Assembly: GCF_900091505.1 (NCBI RefSeq)
Contig: NZ_LT607409.1
Coordinates: 6,262,001 to 6,326,000, forward strand
DNA length: 64,000 nt
Direction of reading: 5' to 3'
Source of the DNA: Micromonospora chokoriensis
Lineage (GTDB): Bacteria > Actinomycetota > Actinomycetes > Mycobacteriales > Micromonosporaceae
Under the pieces are notes generated by a model, which saw only the letters and a program-made list of their open reading frames with translations, made no database searches and was not told where the DNA came from. The position numbers were made by a program, and so were the translations under genes. Positions 23,210-32,213 of the stretch are shown here, one piece after another. How positions within the stretch are numbered: the stretch's first letter is position 1; every line of letters begins with the position of its first letter.

Positions 23210-25915
23210 TCACCGTCCGTACAGCTCGAACTCGTAGAGCGAGAACCCGTACGAGGTGGCCCGCTTGGCTCCGTACACCCGCACGTATCGAGCGGTGACC
23301 GGGGCGAAGGTGGCGTTGTCGACGCCGCCGTTGCCGGTCGTGGTGCTGAACACCGGCGTCCAGTACGAGCGGCCCAGGCCGCCGGCCACCGGGTCGCCGA
23401 GCACGGTGCGCAGGTCCTTGTCGACGTAGCCCCACCAGCCCTGCTGGAACGACGAGCCCTTGTGCGCCTGACCCTGCAGGGCCCAGCTCACGGTGCCGTC
23501 GCGCCCGCCGTTCTGGCCGCCCGACGGCGCCTCGTTCACCTGCATGGCGTCGACCAGCGCGGCGTAGAGGTCCGGCCCGAGGCCGGGGCGGAACTGCGCC
23601 GAGGCGAGCAGCGGCCACCAGGCGTCGAAGATCCGGATGGCGTCGGCGTGCTGGTAGACCTTCGAGCCGGGCGACGTCTCCACCCGCCGGGCACCGGCCT
23701 GCTGCCAGGCCCGCAGCTTGCCCACCGCGTCGGTGAGCGCCGGGTCGGTGAGCGGTGTGCTGTCCAGCACCCGCAGCAGGTCGCCGAGGACCTGCTGGCC
23801 GCGCAGGTCGGTCACCGCCGCGTCCGCCATGATCTTGACGACGTCGGCGCGGCCGAGCTTGCGCTGGGCGATCGCGGCGCGCACCGGGCCGTCGAGCAAC
23901 TGACCACGGTGTACGGAGCCGAAGCTGAAGTTGCCGTCCGCGGCCCCGAAGTCCCGCGCCTGCTTGTTGTTCCAGCTGACGTAGTAGTCCTGGTTGACCG
24001 ACTGCGGATGTGCCGACACCGGTGTGTAGGTGGCGTCGTTGGTGTCCGGGTTCCAGCCGACCCACTCGTACGCCGCCTCCGCCTTCGTGGGCAGGTTCGG
24101 GTCGGCGGTGGCCGGGCGGACCGGGTTCGAGCCGGAGTTGTAGTACGCCGCCTCGGTCGAGTTGACGTAGAACCAGTTGAACGCGTACCCGACGCCGGCC
24201 GCGGACGCCTGGAACGCCGCCGCGTCGCCCATCGCCGACGGGTCGTTGAACGCCTGGAAGCCGATCGCCGAGTCCGCCTCGTGCCGGTAGGTGGAGCGCA
24301 GCTTGGTGAAGGCCGTCGGCTGGCCGTTCACCAGGCCCCGGTAGGCCACCAGCCCGTACTTGGTGCGCAGCGCCCGCAGTGTGTACGACCCGGCCGGGGT
24401 GGAGTCGGCGATCGTCGGGGACCAGGAGTTGCGCTGCTCCAGCGCCTCCATGGCGAGGCACTGCCCCCGGTAGAGGTACCGGTTGGTGCGCAGCGTCGGT
24501 GCGCTGCCGTCGGTGGTGCACAGCGGCACCGCGTACGTGTCGGTGAGGTCCTGCGAGGCGGACGTGGCGCTCCATGCGTAGTCCTGGCCCCGGCCGAGCA
24601 GCACGTAGAGGTTCAACCCGGCGAACGCCGCGCCGCGCGCGCTGACCCCCGGCCCCTGCAACTCCTGGAGCATGAGCAGTTGCGGGGCGAAGTAGCCGGT
24701 CTGCGGACCGAACACGGCGACCGGGTTGCCGCTGGTGGTGTGCTGCCCGGAGACCACCACCGCGTTGGACATGCCGTGCGCGCGCAGGTTGGACAGGCCG
24801 CCGAGCAGCTCCTTGGTGGCGGTGCTGGCCCCGGCGCGGGAGGCTGCCCCGCCGGTCTGGTCGTAGGCGAGGGGCTCGGCGACCACCGTCCCGGCGTCGG
24901 GGAGCACGGCGCTGGTCGCACCCGGTGGCGTCGCCCCGTACGGGAAGCTCTGCCCGTCGTGCACTGTGAGCACGGTCTCCGGGTCGTTCTGCGAGCGGAA
25001 CGCCGCCCACACCCGGTCGCCCTCGGTGGCGCCGTACTTGGCGCGGGCGGCGACCCGGACCAGGGCGGACTGGATTTCGCTGCCGCCGCCCCCGCCGAAG
25101 AGGCCGCCGATCACGCCGGCGGTGGCGATCAGGTCGGTCATGGTGAAGTGCTTCGGCTTGCCGGCGCCGGCGAGCACGTACTCGCCCGGGTAGTTGTCCT
25201 CGGCGATCGACTTGTCGATGTAGGCGTTGATGCCGGCGATGTAGTCGACCACGTCGGTGTAGAGCTGCTGGCCCCGCGCACCCTTGGTGCGCAGCGCCTC
25301 CACCTGGGCCTGGAGGTCCGCCTCGGTGTACGGCGAGTTGGCCCAGACGCTCTGTTCCAGCTCGCGGTTGCCCGGCGCGCCGCCGGCGAACGAGGTGACG
25401 TTGCCGCGGCCGACGTGCCGCAGCAGGTCCATCACCCAGAGCCGGTCCTGGGCTCCGGCGTAACCGGCGCCGAACATCGTGCCGGCACGGGTGGTGCCGG
25501 TGATGTGCGGAACGCCGGTGGCCTTGTCCCGCACGATCGTGACGTCCGCGCGCGGCGAGACGGTGCTCTCCACCTGCGCGGCCGGGACGCCGAACGAGGC
25601 GTCGTTGTAGAAGTGGGCGATCTGCTCGTCGGTCAGCCCGGCGTAGTTGTAGACCAGGTTGGCGTACTCGTCGAGCTGGTCGCTGGAGTGCGCCGGGCGG
25701 GTGCCGAGCGCCTGGTGCGCCAGGATGGCGACGAGCGTGGCGTTGCCGTTCTGCCCCGGGGGCAGGATGTCGGAACACTGCCCGAGGCAGTAGTCGTTGG
25801 CGGCGAACGTGGTGGCGGCCAGGGCGGGAGACGGCGGGATCACCGTCAGGACGCTCGCGGTCACTGTGGCGGCGGTGAACGCCGCGAGCCGGTTACGGAG
25901 AGCGGTACGGGGCAT
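23210..25915 (-). CDS. Secreted penicillin-acylase-family amidohydrolase
   Basis: The 901-residue precursor has a signal peptide (about 1-33, ending PALA/A). It is an Ntn-hydrolase of the penicillin/aculeacin acylase family. The alpha part includes VTIVRDKATGVPHITG and GAGYAGAQDRLW. The beta subunit begins at the predicted nucleophile Ser383 in RAHGMSNAVVVSG, where self-cleavage would occur. The last 40 residues (ARYVRVYG...LYEFELYG) resemble the end of an F5/8-type C domain, an unusual extra tail. Likely acts on acylated homoserine lactones, lipopeptides or beta-lactams outside the cell. GGAGG precedes the ATG. Confidence 0.9.
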   Translation of the reverse strand: MPRTALRNRLAAFTAATVTASVLTVIPPSPALAATTFAANDYCLGQCSDILPPGQNGNATLVAILAHQALGTRPAHSSDQLDEYANLVYNYAGLTDEQIAHFYNDASFGVPAAQVESTVSPRADVTIVRDKATGVPHITGTTRAGTMFGAGYAGAQDRLWVMDLLRHVGRGNVTSFAGGAPGNRELEQSVWANSPYTEADLQAQVEALRTKGARGQQLYTDVVDYIAGINAYIDKSIAEDNYPGEYVLAGAGKPKHFTMTDLIATAGVIGGLFGGGGGSEIQSALVRVAARAKYGATEGDRVWAAFRSQNDPETVLTVHDGQSFPYGATPPGATSAVLPDAGTVVAEPLAYDQTGGAASRAGASTATKELLGGLSNLRAHGMSNAVVVSGQHTTSGNPVAVFGPQTGYFAPQLLMLQELQGPGVSARGAAFAGLNLYVLLGRGQDYAWSATSASQDLTDTYAVPLCTTDGSAPTLRTNRYLYRGQCLAMEALEQRNSWSPTIADSTPAGSYTLRALRTKYGLVAYRGLVNGQPTAFTKLRSTYRHEADSAIGFQAFNDPSAMGDAAAFQASAAGVGYAFNWFYVNSTEAAYYNSGSNPVRPATADPNLPTKAEAAYEWVGWNPDTNDATYTPVSAHPQSVNQDYYVSWNNKQARDFGAADGNFSFGSVHRGQLLDGPVRAAIAQRKLGRADVVKIMADAAVTDLRGQQVLGDLLRVLDSTPLTDPALTDAVGKLRAWQQAGARRVETSPGSKVYQHADAIRIFDAWWPLLASAQFRPGLGPDLYAALVDAMQVNEAPSGGQNGGRDGTVSWALQGQAHKGSSFQQGWWGYVDKDLRTVLGDPVAGGLGRSYWTPVFSTTTGNGGVDNATFAPVTARYVRVYGAKRATSYGFSLYEFELYGR

Positions 25916-26899
25916 GGCGATCCTCCGGGGGACGCGGAGCAGGGCCGTTCGGTATCGCCCGGCTACGGTGCCGACGCCTCGCCCTCCGCGCCCGGGCGAT
26001 CCACAGGGAGGTGAGAATGACTCATATCGATCTCCGGGCAATGATCGGCGCACGACCACCATCTGGGATACCCGTCGTTCACCACGCGCCAATGCCGACG
26101 TTTCGCCGATTTCCCCGCACCGGCCACCCGGGTCACGGGCGTGCCGGTGGCCGGCGACCGCCCGACACCGCACCGAAATGGCTGGCCTCGCCGACCCGCA
26201 CCGGCCTACCGTGCAACGAGGTATCAACCTCCGACGCATTCACGAGAGGACCTCACCCCGCGTGACACCGCCTGCTCTCCAGACCTGACACCTTCCCCGC
26301 GCCTGGGTTGCCGACGTCACCGTCGGTTCGTTCCCATGCCTTCCGTCAGGTCTTTGGAGAGATCATGTCTACGCGTCCCCATACCGCGCTGCCCTGGCCC
26401 GCCGGGCGCACGGGGCTCCCCCTGCTCGCACTCGGCTGCGTCCACTGCGATTCCGGCGTCGGCGACCGGACGTTCCGCGTCATCGCCGACGGCGAACTCG
26501 CCCACACCAGGCCCCTGATTTCCTACGCCGCAGGCTTCCCGCTTCAGCGTGCGCACCCGATCCTCGCGACACGCCGCTCCGGCAGATCCTCGGGCCGTCG
26601 GCCGCCGCTGGGGCGGGAGCATCGCTGGCCCCGCCCGTGGCGGCATCAGGCCGCGGCCCGTGCGCGGTCGCTCCTGTGGCGCGAACACACGTCGGGACCG
26701 GCCCGGTACCGACGGAGGAGGCGACCGCCCGGGTGCGTACCCTCGGCCCGCGCTCGGAGACCCGTCATCCGGGCGGGGTCGAGCGCGGGCCGAGCGGCGT
26801 CATCCGAGGTTCGCGGTGGGTGGCACCAGAGGCCGGCTACGCGCCGACGATCGTGGTCCGGCCGCGCTGCGACGCCTGGCGCTGCCCGCAGCCGGCCGG
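25916..26899. other. Long region without a well-supported gene
   Basis: Nearly 1 kb separates the acylase start and the NmrA-like gene's stop. From ATG 26365 (GGAGAG upstream) a plus-strand frame of about 65 codons has gene-like third positions (beginning MSTRPHTALPWPAGRTG). It then runs into arginine-rich sequence, while another plus frame (about 26700-26890) takes over gene-like codon use. This may be a frameshifted or decayed gene; no family is recognised. Confidence 0.4.
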
Positions 26900-27787
26900 T
26901 CAGGCGTCGGCGGCGGGCTTCAGCACGTCGAGGCACCACTGGCGGAAGGTGGTCGGCGTACTCCATTCAGGGGTGCGGGCCACGCCGTTGTCCAGGCCCG
27001 CGTTCTTGGCCACGGCCATGTCGAGCAGGCCCTGGGCGATGGCCTCGGAGCGGCCGGCCCGCAGCATGTCCTCCTTGTAGGCCTCGCCGGAGACCTGCTG
27101 GTAGCGGACGGGACGGCCGAGCACGTCGGCGACGACGGCGGCCATCTCGTTCTGGGTGAGATCCTCCGGGCCGAGGACGGGCACCTCCTCGAAGCCCGTC
27201 CACGTGTCGTCGCGCAGCAGGCGGGCGGCGGTCGCGGCGATGTCCCGGGCGGCGACCGTGGGCGCGGACAGGTCCGGCGCGGTGGGGCCGTACAGGACGC
27301 CCTGGCGGGTGATCGGGGCGAGCTGCCACAGCACGTTGTCCATGAAGGACGGCATGGTCAAGGCTCGATACGGTACGCCGGTCGCGGCGATCAGGTCGTC
27401 CATCGCGAGCGTCGCGGTGACGTGCCCGGCCCGCCGGGCCGCCGGCGTGCCGCGGCCCAGCGCCGAGATGCCGACCACGCGCGGGACGGTGGCCAGCGTG
27501 TCGAGCACCGGGCGGGTGAAGCCGGAGTACGCCTCGTCCAGGCTCGTCGACTGCGGGTCGGCCAGCACCAGCCAGAAGACGGCAGCGGCACCGGCGAACG
27601 CCTCGGCTGCGACTGCCGGGTCACCGTGCGAACCCCGGACGACCTCGACCCGCTCGACGACGCCCGGCGCCAGCCGTGCCGGGTCACGGGCCACCACCCG
27701 CACGGGCGCGCCGACGTCGAGCAGATCCTGGACCAGACGGCCGCCGATGGTGCCGGTCGGAGCGGTTACCACAATCATGGCTTTCAT
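26900..27787 (-). CDS. NmrA-like NAD(P)-binding protein
   Basis: The 295-residue Rossmann protein has the atypical-SDR nucleotide loop TAPTGTIGGRLV (about 8-19) and lacks the YxxxK pair. These are features of the NmrA/HSCARG group that bind NAD(P) as redox sensors or act as quinone-type reductases. It is divergent from a LysR regulator 91 bp away, the common layout for a regulator-controlled oxidoreductase. A second Met (residue 4) is an alternative start. Confidence 0.88.
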   Translation of the reverse strand: MKAMIVVTAPTGTIGGRLVQDLLDVGAPVRVVARDPARLAPGVVERVEVVRGSHGDPAVAAEAFAGAAAVFWLVLADPQSTSLDEAYSGFTRPVLDTLATVPRVVGISALGRGTPAARRAGHVTATLAMDDLIAATGVPYRALTMPSFMDNVLWQLAPITRQGVLYGPTAPDLSAPTVAARDIAATAARLLRDDTWTGFEEVPVLGPEDLTQNEMAAVVADVLGRPVRYQQVSGEAYKEDMLRAGRSEAIAQGLLDMAVAKNAGLDNGVARTPEWSTPTTFRQWCLDVLKPAADA

Positions 27788-27878
27788 CCTGTTCGGTGGG
27801 GAAACTGACGTAGCCAGTCAACGCGGATCCGTGGCGGAGCGGAAAGACCGTCTTCCTCTCGATTGATACCGTGGCGAT

Positions 27879-28736
27879 ATGAGTGATCTGGAGACACGGC
27901 AGCTCCGCTATTTCGTGGCGGTGGCCGAGGAGCAGCACTTCGGCCGGGCCGCCGACCGGCTCGGGATGGCCCAGCCGCCGCTGTCACGCGCCATCCGCAA
28001 TCTGGAACGGCAGCTCGGCGTCCAGCTCCTGATCCGTACCACGCGGCAGGTGGCGTTGACCCCGGCCGGCGAGACCCTGCTGGCCGACGCCAAGGTGGCG
28101 CTGGACGCGATCGGCGCCGCCCAGCGCCGGGCCCGCCGGGCCGGACAGGAGACGCCGACCCTGCGGTTGGCGCTCAAGGCCGACTACGACGGCGGGCTCC
28201 TACCGCTGATCCTGGAGGCGTACGACGTCATGCCGGTCGAGCTGCTGCTCGGCGGACGCGGCGAGCAGGTGCCGGCGCTGCGCGACGGGCGTGCCGACGT
28301 GGCGCTCATCCCGGCGCTCGAAGACGAGGACGGGCTGGACAGCGAGCTGCTGCTGACCGGGCCGAGCGTGGTGGCGCTGCCGGCCGCCGACCCGCTGGCG
28401 GCGCGGACGACCATCCGCCTCGCCGACCTGACCGGCCGTCAGCTCCCGGACGGGTCACCGGCCGAGGAGGCCCGCATGGTGGGCGACCGGCGGCCGCTGG
28501 ACCTCGCGCAGATCTTCAACCTGGTCGAGGTGGGCACCGCCGTGTGGTTCCTGCCGGAATGGGTGGCTCGGCGCTACTCCCGGCCGGGCACCGCCTTCCG
28601 CACCGTGCCGGAACTCGATCCGGTGACGCTGAAGGTGGCCTGGCCGGCCGAGTCACGCTCACCCGCGGTGGCGGCCTTCGTACGCGTCGCCCGCCAGGTC
28701 GCCGAATCACCCGAGAAGCAGTTGCTCCGCGGCTGA
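27879..28736 (+). CDS. LysR-family transcriptional regulator
   Basis: The 285-residue protein starts with the LysR winged helix (LETRQLRYFVAVAEEQHFGR, AQPPLSRAIRNLERQLGVQL) and has a periplasmic-binding-like effector domain from about residue 90. It most likely controls the divergent NmrA-like gene in response to a small metabolite. The gene may be leaderless: a TGATAC box is close to the ATG and no ribosome site is seen. Confidence 0.93.
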   Translation: MSDLETRQLRYFVAVAEEQHFGRAADRLGMAQPPLSRAIRNLERQLGVQLLIRTTRQVALTPAGETLLADAKVALDAIGAAQRRARRAGQETPTLRLALKADYDGGLLPLILEAYDVMPVELLLGGRGEQVPALRDGRADVALIPALEDEDGLDSELLLTGPSVVALPAADPLAARTTIRLADLTGRQLPDGSPAEEARMVGDRRPLDLAQIFNLVEVGTAVWFLPEWVARRYSRPGTAFRTVPELDPVTLKVAWPAESRSPAVAAFVRVARQVAESPEKQLLRG

Positions 28737-28764
28737 CGCGGATCTCGAAGGGACGGAGATGGTC

Positions 28765-29313
28765 ATGAGCGCGCGCGACGTTGTGGGCGTGATCGAGTCA
28801 GACCCCGCAGCGATGAGAGTCCTCCGGGCCACGGCCGGCCTTGGGCTACCGGACTGGTGGATCGGTGCCGGCTTCGTCCGCAACCGCGTCTGGGACGCCA
28901 TCAGTAACCTTCCCGTCTCGCCGGAGCGCGACGTGGATGTCGCCTACTTCGACCCGGGGAAGCTCGACCCGGGCGAGGACGCCCGCGCCGAAGCCCGCGC
29001 CGCAGTGGTCCTGCCCGAGGTGCCGTGGGAGATTCGCAACCAGGCCCGGATGCACCTGCGCAACGGCGACGAGCCCTACACGTCCACCCTGGACGCGATA
29101 TCGCGCTGGCCCGAAACGGCGACCTGTGTCGCGGTGACCCTGCGGGGCGACTCTGTTCGCCTGGTGGCCTGCCACGGCCTGACCGACCTGGTGGGATTGG
29201 TGGTCCGCCCCTCGCCGGCCTTCGACAACGCAGCCGGGCGGGCAACGGTCGAGCGCCGCGCCAAGGCCAAGGGATGGCTCGACCGGTGGGCCGGGCTCCG
29301 GCTGGAGATCTAG
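28765..29313 (+). CDS. DUF925-type nucleotidyltransferase family protein
   Basis: The 182-residue protein matches the NTP_transf_6/DUF925 family: LPDWWIGAGFVRNRVWD for the Gly-rich helix and ERDVDVAYFD with the two metal-binding Asp, the nucleotidyltransferase fold signature. A late GLTDLVGLVVRPSPAF is also typical. Substrate unknown. ATG 28765 is chosen over 28759 because GGAG (28755-28758) is directly against the first ATG but six bases before the second. Confidence 0.85.
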   Translation: MSARDVVGVIESDPAAMRVLRATAGLGLPDWWIGAGFVRNRVWDAISNLPVSPERDVDVAYFDPGKLDPGEDARAEARAAVVLPEVPWEIRNQARMHLRNGDEPYTSTLDAISRWPETATCVAVTLRGDSVRLVACHGLTDLVGLVVRPSPAFDNAAGRATVERRAKAKGWLDRWAGLRLEI

Positions 29314-29349
29314 CGCTGAGGGCGACGCGTGCCCGTCGCACCGCACGAC

Positions 29350-29823
29350 TCATCGATCGGGCTGACCGCATGGGGCTTCCGCCACCTGCTTGATGTGGGC
29401 TGCCCGCTGCTTGAGCAGCCGTCGCAGATACGGCGCGACGAGCGCGCGGGTCACCAGCGCTCCCAACGGCCCCAGAGGCGCGGTGACGGTCATTCGGTCG
29501 ATCATCTGCGTCCCGCCATCGACGTCTCGAAAGAGATGTTCGTGACGGAGGGCGCGGAAGGGACCCCGCGTCTGCTCGTCCACGAAGCGGTGCGGACGTT
29601 CGTAGGCGGTGATGCGGCTGGTCATGCGCCAACGCAGACCGAGATGCCGAGCGCGGAAGGTGACCTCGTCCCCGAGCGTGAGTCGGCGTCGACCCGTGCT
29701 GGTGGTGGCCGTCTCCCGGCTGCCGTGCAGCGACGCGGCATGAACGTCCACATCACGTTCCAGGTCGAACACCACTGTCGGATCGGCGCAGATGACAGAC
29801 ACGATCTCGATCAGCGCCGCCAC
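29350..29823 (-). CDS. SRPBCC (START-like) family protein
   Basis: This 157-residue protein has the helix-grip pattern of the polyketide-cyclase/SRPBCC superfamily, close to the cell-division-inhibitor-like group: an initial strand, CADPTVVFDLERDVDVH, GDEVTFRARHLGLRW, MTSRITAYERPHRFVDE and a final long helix. It should bind a hydrophobic ligand. The start is GTG 29823. It is convergent with the nucleotidyltransferase gene and divergent from the DUF4291 fusion gene. Confidence 0.83.
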   Translation of the reverse strand: MAALIEIVSVICADPTVVFDLERDVDVHAASLHGSRETATTSTGRRRLTLGDEVTFRARHLGLRWRMTSRITAYERPHRFVDEQTRGPFRALRHEHLFRDVDGGTQMIDRMTVTAPLGPLGALVTRALVAPYLRRLLKQRAAHIKQVAEAPCGQPDR

Positions 29824-29896
29824 GTCGGAAGCCTAGAGCACCGCTACGGCGGAATCCCGGTTGAGCGGTCGACTCCCGATCGGTGACGATCAAGCT

Positions 29897-31321
29897 GTGT
29901 CCGTACCCACCCGTCAGGTCCGCGGCTGCTACTCGGCCGACACCATCACCGTCTACCAGGCGTACTCCGCGCAGATCGCGCTGCCGGCGGTGGCAGCCAA
30001 CCGTTTCGTGCCCCCCTTCAAGCGGGATCGGATGACATGGATCAAACCGTCGTTCCTGTGGATGATGTACCGCAGCGGCTGGGCCACCAAGCCAGGGCAG
30101 GAGCGTGTGCTGTCCATCGACATCACGCGGGAAGGATTCGAGTGGGCGCTGGCGCGGGCCTGCCTGAGCCACTACGACCGGGACCTGCACGGCGACAAGG
30201 CGACCTGGTCACGGCAGCTGAAGACCAGCCCCGTACGGGTTCAGTGGGATCCGGAACGGTCACTGCATCTCACGGCACTGCCGTACCGGTCGCTGCAGGT
30301 CGGGTTGTCCGGCGAGGCAGTCGATCGGTACGTCGACGACTGGACGGTGACCGTCACGGACATCACCCCCACCGTGCACCGCGTCCGGGACCTTCTGCGT
30401 AGCGGCGACGATCAGCAGGCGGCGGCTCACCTGCCTGTCGAACGCGCCTACCCCGGCCCCGATCGTCGCCAGCGTCAACGCCAGCCCGGACGTCACCGGG
30501 GCACTGCCTCGATGATCAGGTTCCGGTTCGAGCTGTACCCCTTGGACGAGGTGTCACCGTGGGGCGGTGACCGGCCGACGCTCCACTGGTTCGGGCTCAC
30601 CGAAGGCTGGTACTGGCTCGAAGCAGGCGGGCAGGAGCTGCTGCGCCGCACCCGGCAGACCCACCCGCATCCCTTCGTCGACTACTACCTGGCCCGGCTC
30701 TGGGAGGACGTCAACCTCCTCACACCCACGGTGCTGGAGCCGGTGCCCGACGACGTGCAGCCGTTCATCGACTCCCACCCCGCGCAGTGGGCGTGCGACC
30801 CTCTCGAGTTCGTGGCGGAACCGGACGGGTACCGAACCGACGGTGGAGACGCTGACGCGCCCGGCCATCCAGTCCTCACGGCCGCGATCTGGTACGGCGA
30901 GCACAACCTGGACCTCGGTTACCTGCGCAACCCGCCCCGGCTCCGGTTCTGGCGCACCACCCGCGGCGTTCGTGACGAGATCACCGTGGACTGGCAGCAC
31001 CAGGACGACGGCGAGATCGGTTTCACCGCCGACCACGCAGTGCGGCTCAGCGTCCCGACCAGCGCATACCGTGAGGCCGTGCACACCCTCCACCGCGATC
31101 TCATGAACATGATGGGGCAGCGGATCGAGGAGTTGGAACGCCGCGGCGGCCTACCGGGCGTGGACCTCGATCTCGTCCAACTGCGGCGGGAACACGAAGA
31201 CCGGCAGCACTGGCTTGCCAGGAACCTCGGCCGCTCCCCCGCTACCGACTGGGACGCTGTCCGTCGAGGCGCACGCCAGCTGCTCGTCGACGGTGAACGG
31301 GCGGACGCCGCGGCGAGCTAG
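29897..31321 (+). CDS. In-frame fusion of DUF4291 and DUF5984 proteins
   Basis: The 474-codon frame holds two complete families. Residues 1-195 are DUF4291 (RFVPPFKRDRMTWIKPSFLW, GFEWALARACLSHYDR, LPYRSLQVGLSGEAVD). Residues 206-474 are DUF5984 (MIRFRFELYPLDEVSPWG, WYWLEAGGQELLRR, HPFVDYYLARLWED). The DUF4291 family normally ends just after a VERPYP motif (VERAYP here). A stop is missing at that point and an Arg/Gln-rich linker joins the second part. Translation could restart at ATG 30512, which has only a weak ribosome site. Both functions are unknown. Confidence 0.8.
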   Translation: MSVPTRQVRGCYSADTITVYQAYSAQIALPAVAANRFVPPFKRDRMTWIKPSFLWMMYRSGWATKPGQERVLSIDITREGFEWALARACLSHYDRDLHGDKATWSRQLKTSPVRVQWDPERSLHLTALPYRSLQVGLSGEAVDRYVDDWTVTVTDITPTVHRVRDLLRSGDDQQAAAHLPVERAYPGPDRRQRQRQPGRHRGTASMIRFRFELYPLDEVSPWGGDRPTLHWFGLTEGWYWLEAGGQELLRRTRQTHPHPFVDYYLARLWEDVNLLTPTVLEPVPDDVQPFIDSHPAQWACDPLEFVAEPDGYRTDGGDADAPGHPVLTAAIWYGEHNLDLGYLRNPPRLRFWRTTRGVRDEITVDWQHQDDGEIGFTADHAVRLSVPTSAYREAVHTLHRDLMNMMGQRIEELERRGGLPGVDLDLVQLRREHEDRQHWLARNLGRSPATDWDAVRRGARQLLVDGERADAAAS

Positions 31322-31742
31322 GCACTTCCGCGAGCAGACATGGCGGGTACGCAGACGTCGTCGGCCACCGAGCGTCGAGGAGAAGGCTGCCGCCGCGCGA
31401 GCCGCCATCCGATCCATACGCCGTAGCTCGCCGCGCTCTGGTCGCGACATCTTCCGGCGGGGTCGAGGCGTCCCTGACCGGCACTCCGCCGCCATCGCGG
31501 AAAACGCCGCCCTGGGAGACGCTGCGAACTTCGATACCGGCGGTGGCGGAGGGGGAACGGACTGGAACCGCCGACACCCGTCCAGACGTGCGCGCGGGAC
31601 TGCCGAACGCACCCTTCTCAGCATGGCCGCTACACCTGACCCGCCCGAACCGATCCCGGTAGGACACCGGGGTGACCGGTGGCGCGTCAGCTGGCGGCAC
31701 CATGATGGCGTTCCCGCAGGTCCCGATCACGTCGGCGCGGCC
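31322..31742. other. Intergenic stretch, no gene supported
   Basis: This 421-bp gap separates the fusion gene's stop from the convergent HxlR gene's stop. Open frames exist in several registers but show poor codon use and no recognisable product. No clear terminator stem or RNA gene was seen. Confidence 0.5.
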
Positions 31743-32105
31743 TCACCGCCCGGCGTCGTACGCACGCCGTGCTCGTTCCACCTCTCCGAGGCTGGCGTCG
31801 GCCCACGTGGCCAGGTGCGCGAAGAGCGGGCCGAGGCTCGCACCCAACTCGGTGATCTCGTACTCGACTCGTGGGGGCACCTCGGCGTGGTAGGTGCGCG
31901 TCACGAGGCCGTCGCGTTCGAGTTGGCGGAGCCGCTGCGTGAGCACCTTGGGCGTGATGCTGGTCAGTCGGCGCTCCAGCTCCACGAAGCGTTGCCGGCC
32001 GTACTCGTGCAGGGCCCACAGGATCGGTGTGGTCCACCGGCTGAACACGATGTCGACGACCGGCGCGACCGGGCACGCCAGCTCGGGATCCGTCGATTGC
32101 TGCAC
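31743..32105 (-). CDS. HxlR-family transcriptional regulator
   Basis: The 120-residue winged-helix protein has the HxlR pattern: a cysteine near the N-terminus (ACPVAPVVDIVFSRWTTPIL), FVELERRLTSITPKVLTQRL for the recognition helix, and LERDGLVTRTYHAEVPPRVEYEI for the wing. The single Cys (residue 11) is where HxlR members such as YodB/HypR sense electrophiles or oxidants. The start is GTG with GGAGGG upstream. It is divergent from an NAD(P)H-binding protein, its likely target. Confidence 0.92.
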   Translation of the reverse strand: MQQSTDPELACPVAPVVDIVFSRWTTPILWALHEYGRQRFVELERRLTSITPKVLTQRLRQLERDGLVTRTYHAEVPPRVEYEITELGASLGPLFAHLATWADASLGEVERARRAYDAGR

Positions 32106-32137
32106 GTGCCCTCCGTCACAAACTCATTACTTTCCTC

Positions 32138-32147
32138 TAGGTACCTA
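32138..32147. promoter_or_regulatory. Palindrome in the HxlR/NmrA-like intergenic region
   Basis: TAGGTACCTA is a perfect 10-bp palindrome in a locally AT-rich stretch of the 108-bp divergent gap. It is a candidate HxlR operator. Confidence 0.5.
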
Positions 32148-32213
32148 CTATATCGGCGCTACTAGCGTCTCCTTCAGCCGCGCGAACGACGCGGTCGAAC
32201 TGGAGACACGCAC

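Noticed and set aside
23204..26014. A plus-strand open frame of over 900 codons opposite the penicillin acylase gene
   Set aside because: Composition is dominated by Val/Gly/Arg/Asp repeats typical of antisense frames in GC-rich genes. The minus strand encodes a complete acylase with signal peptide and catalytic Ser.
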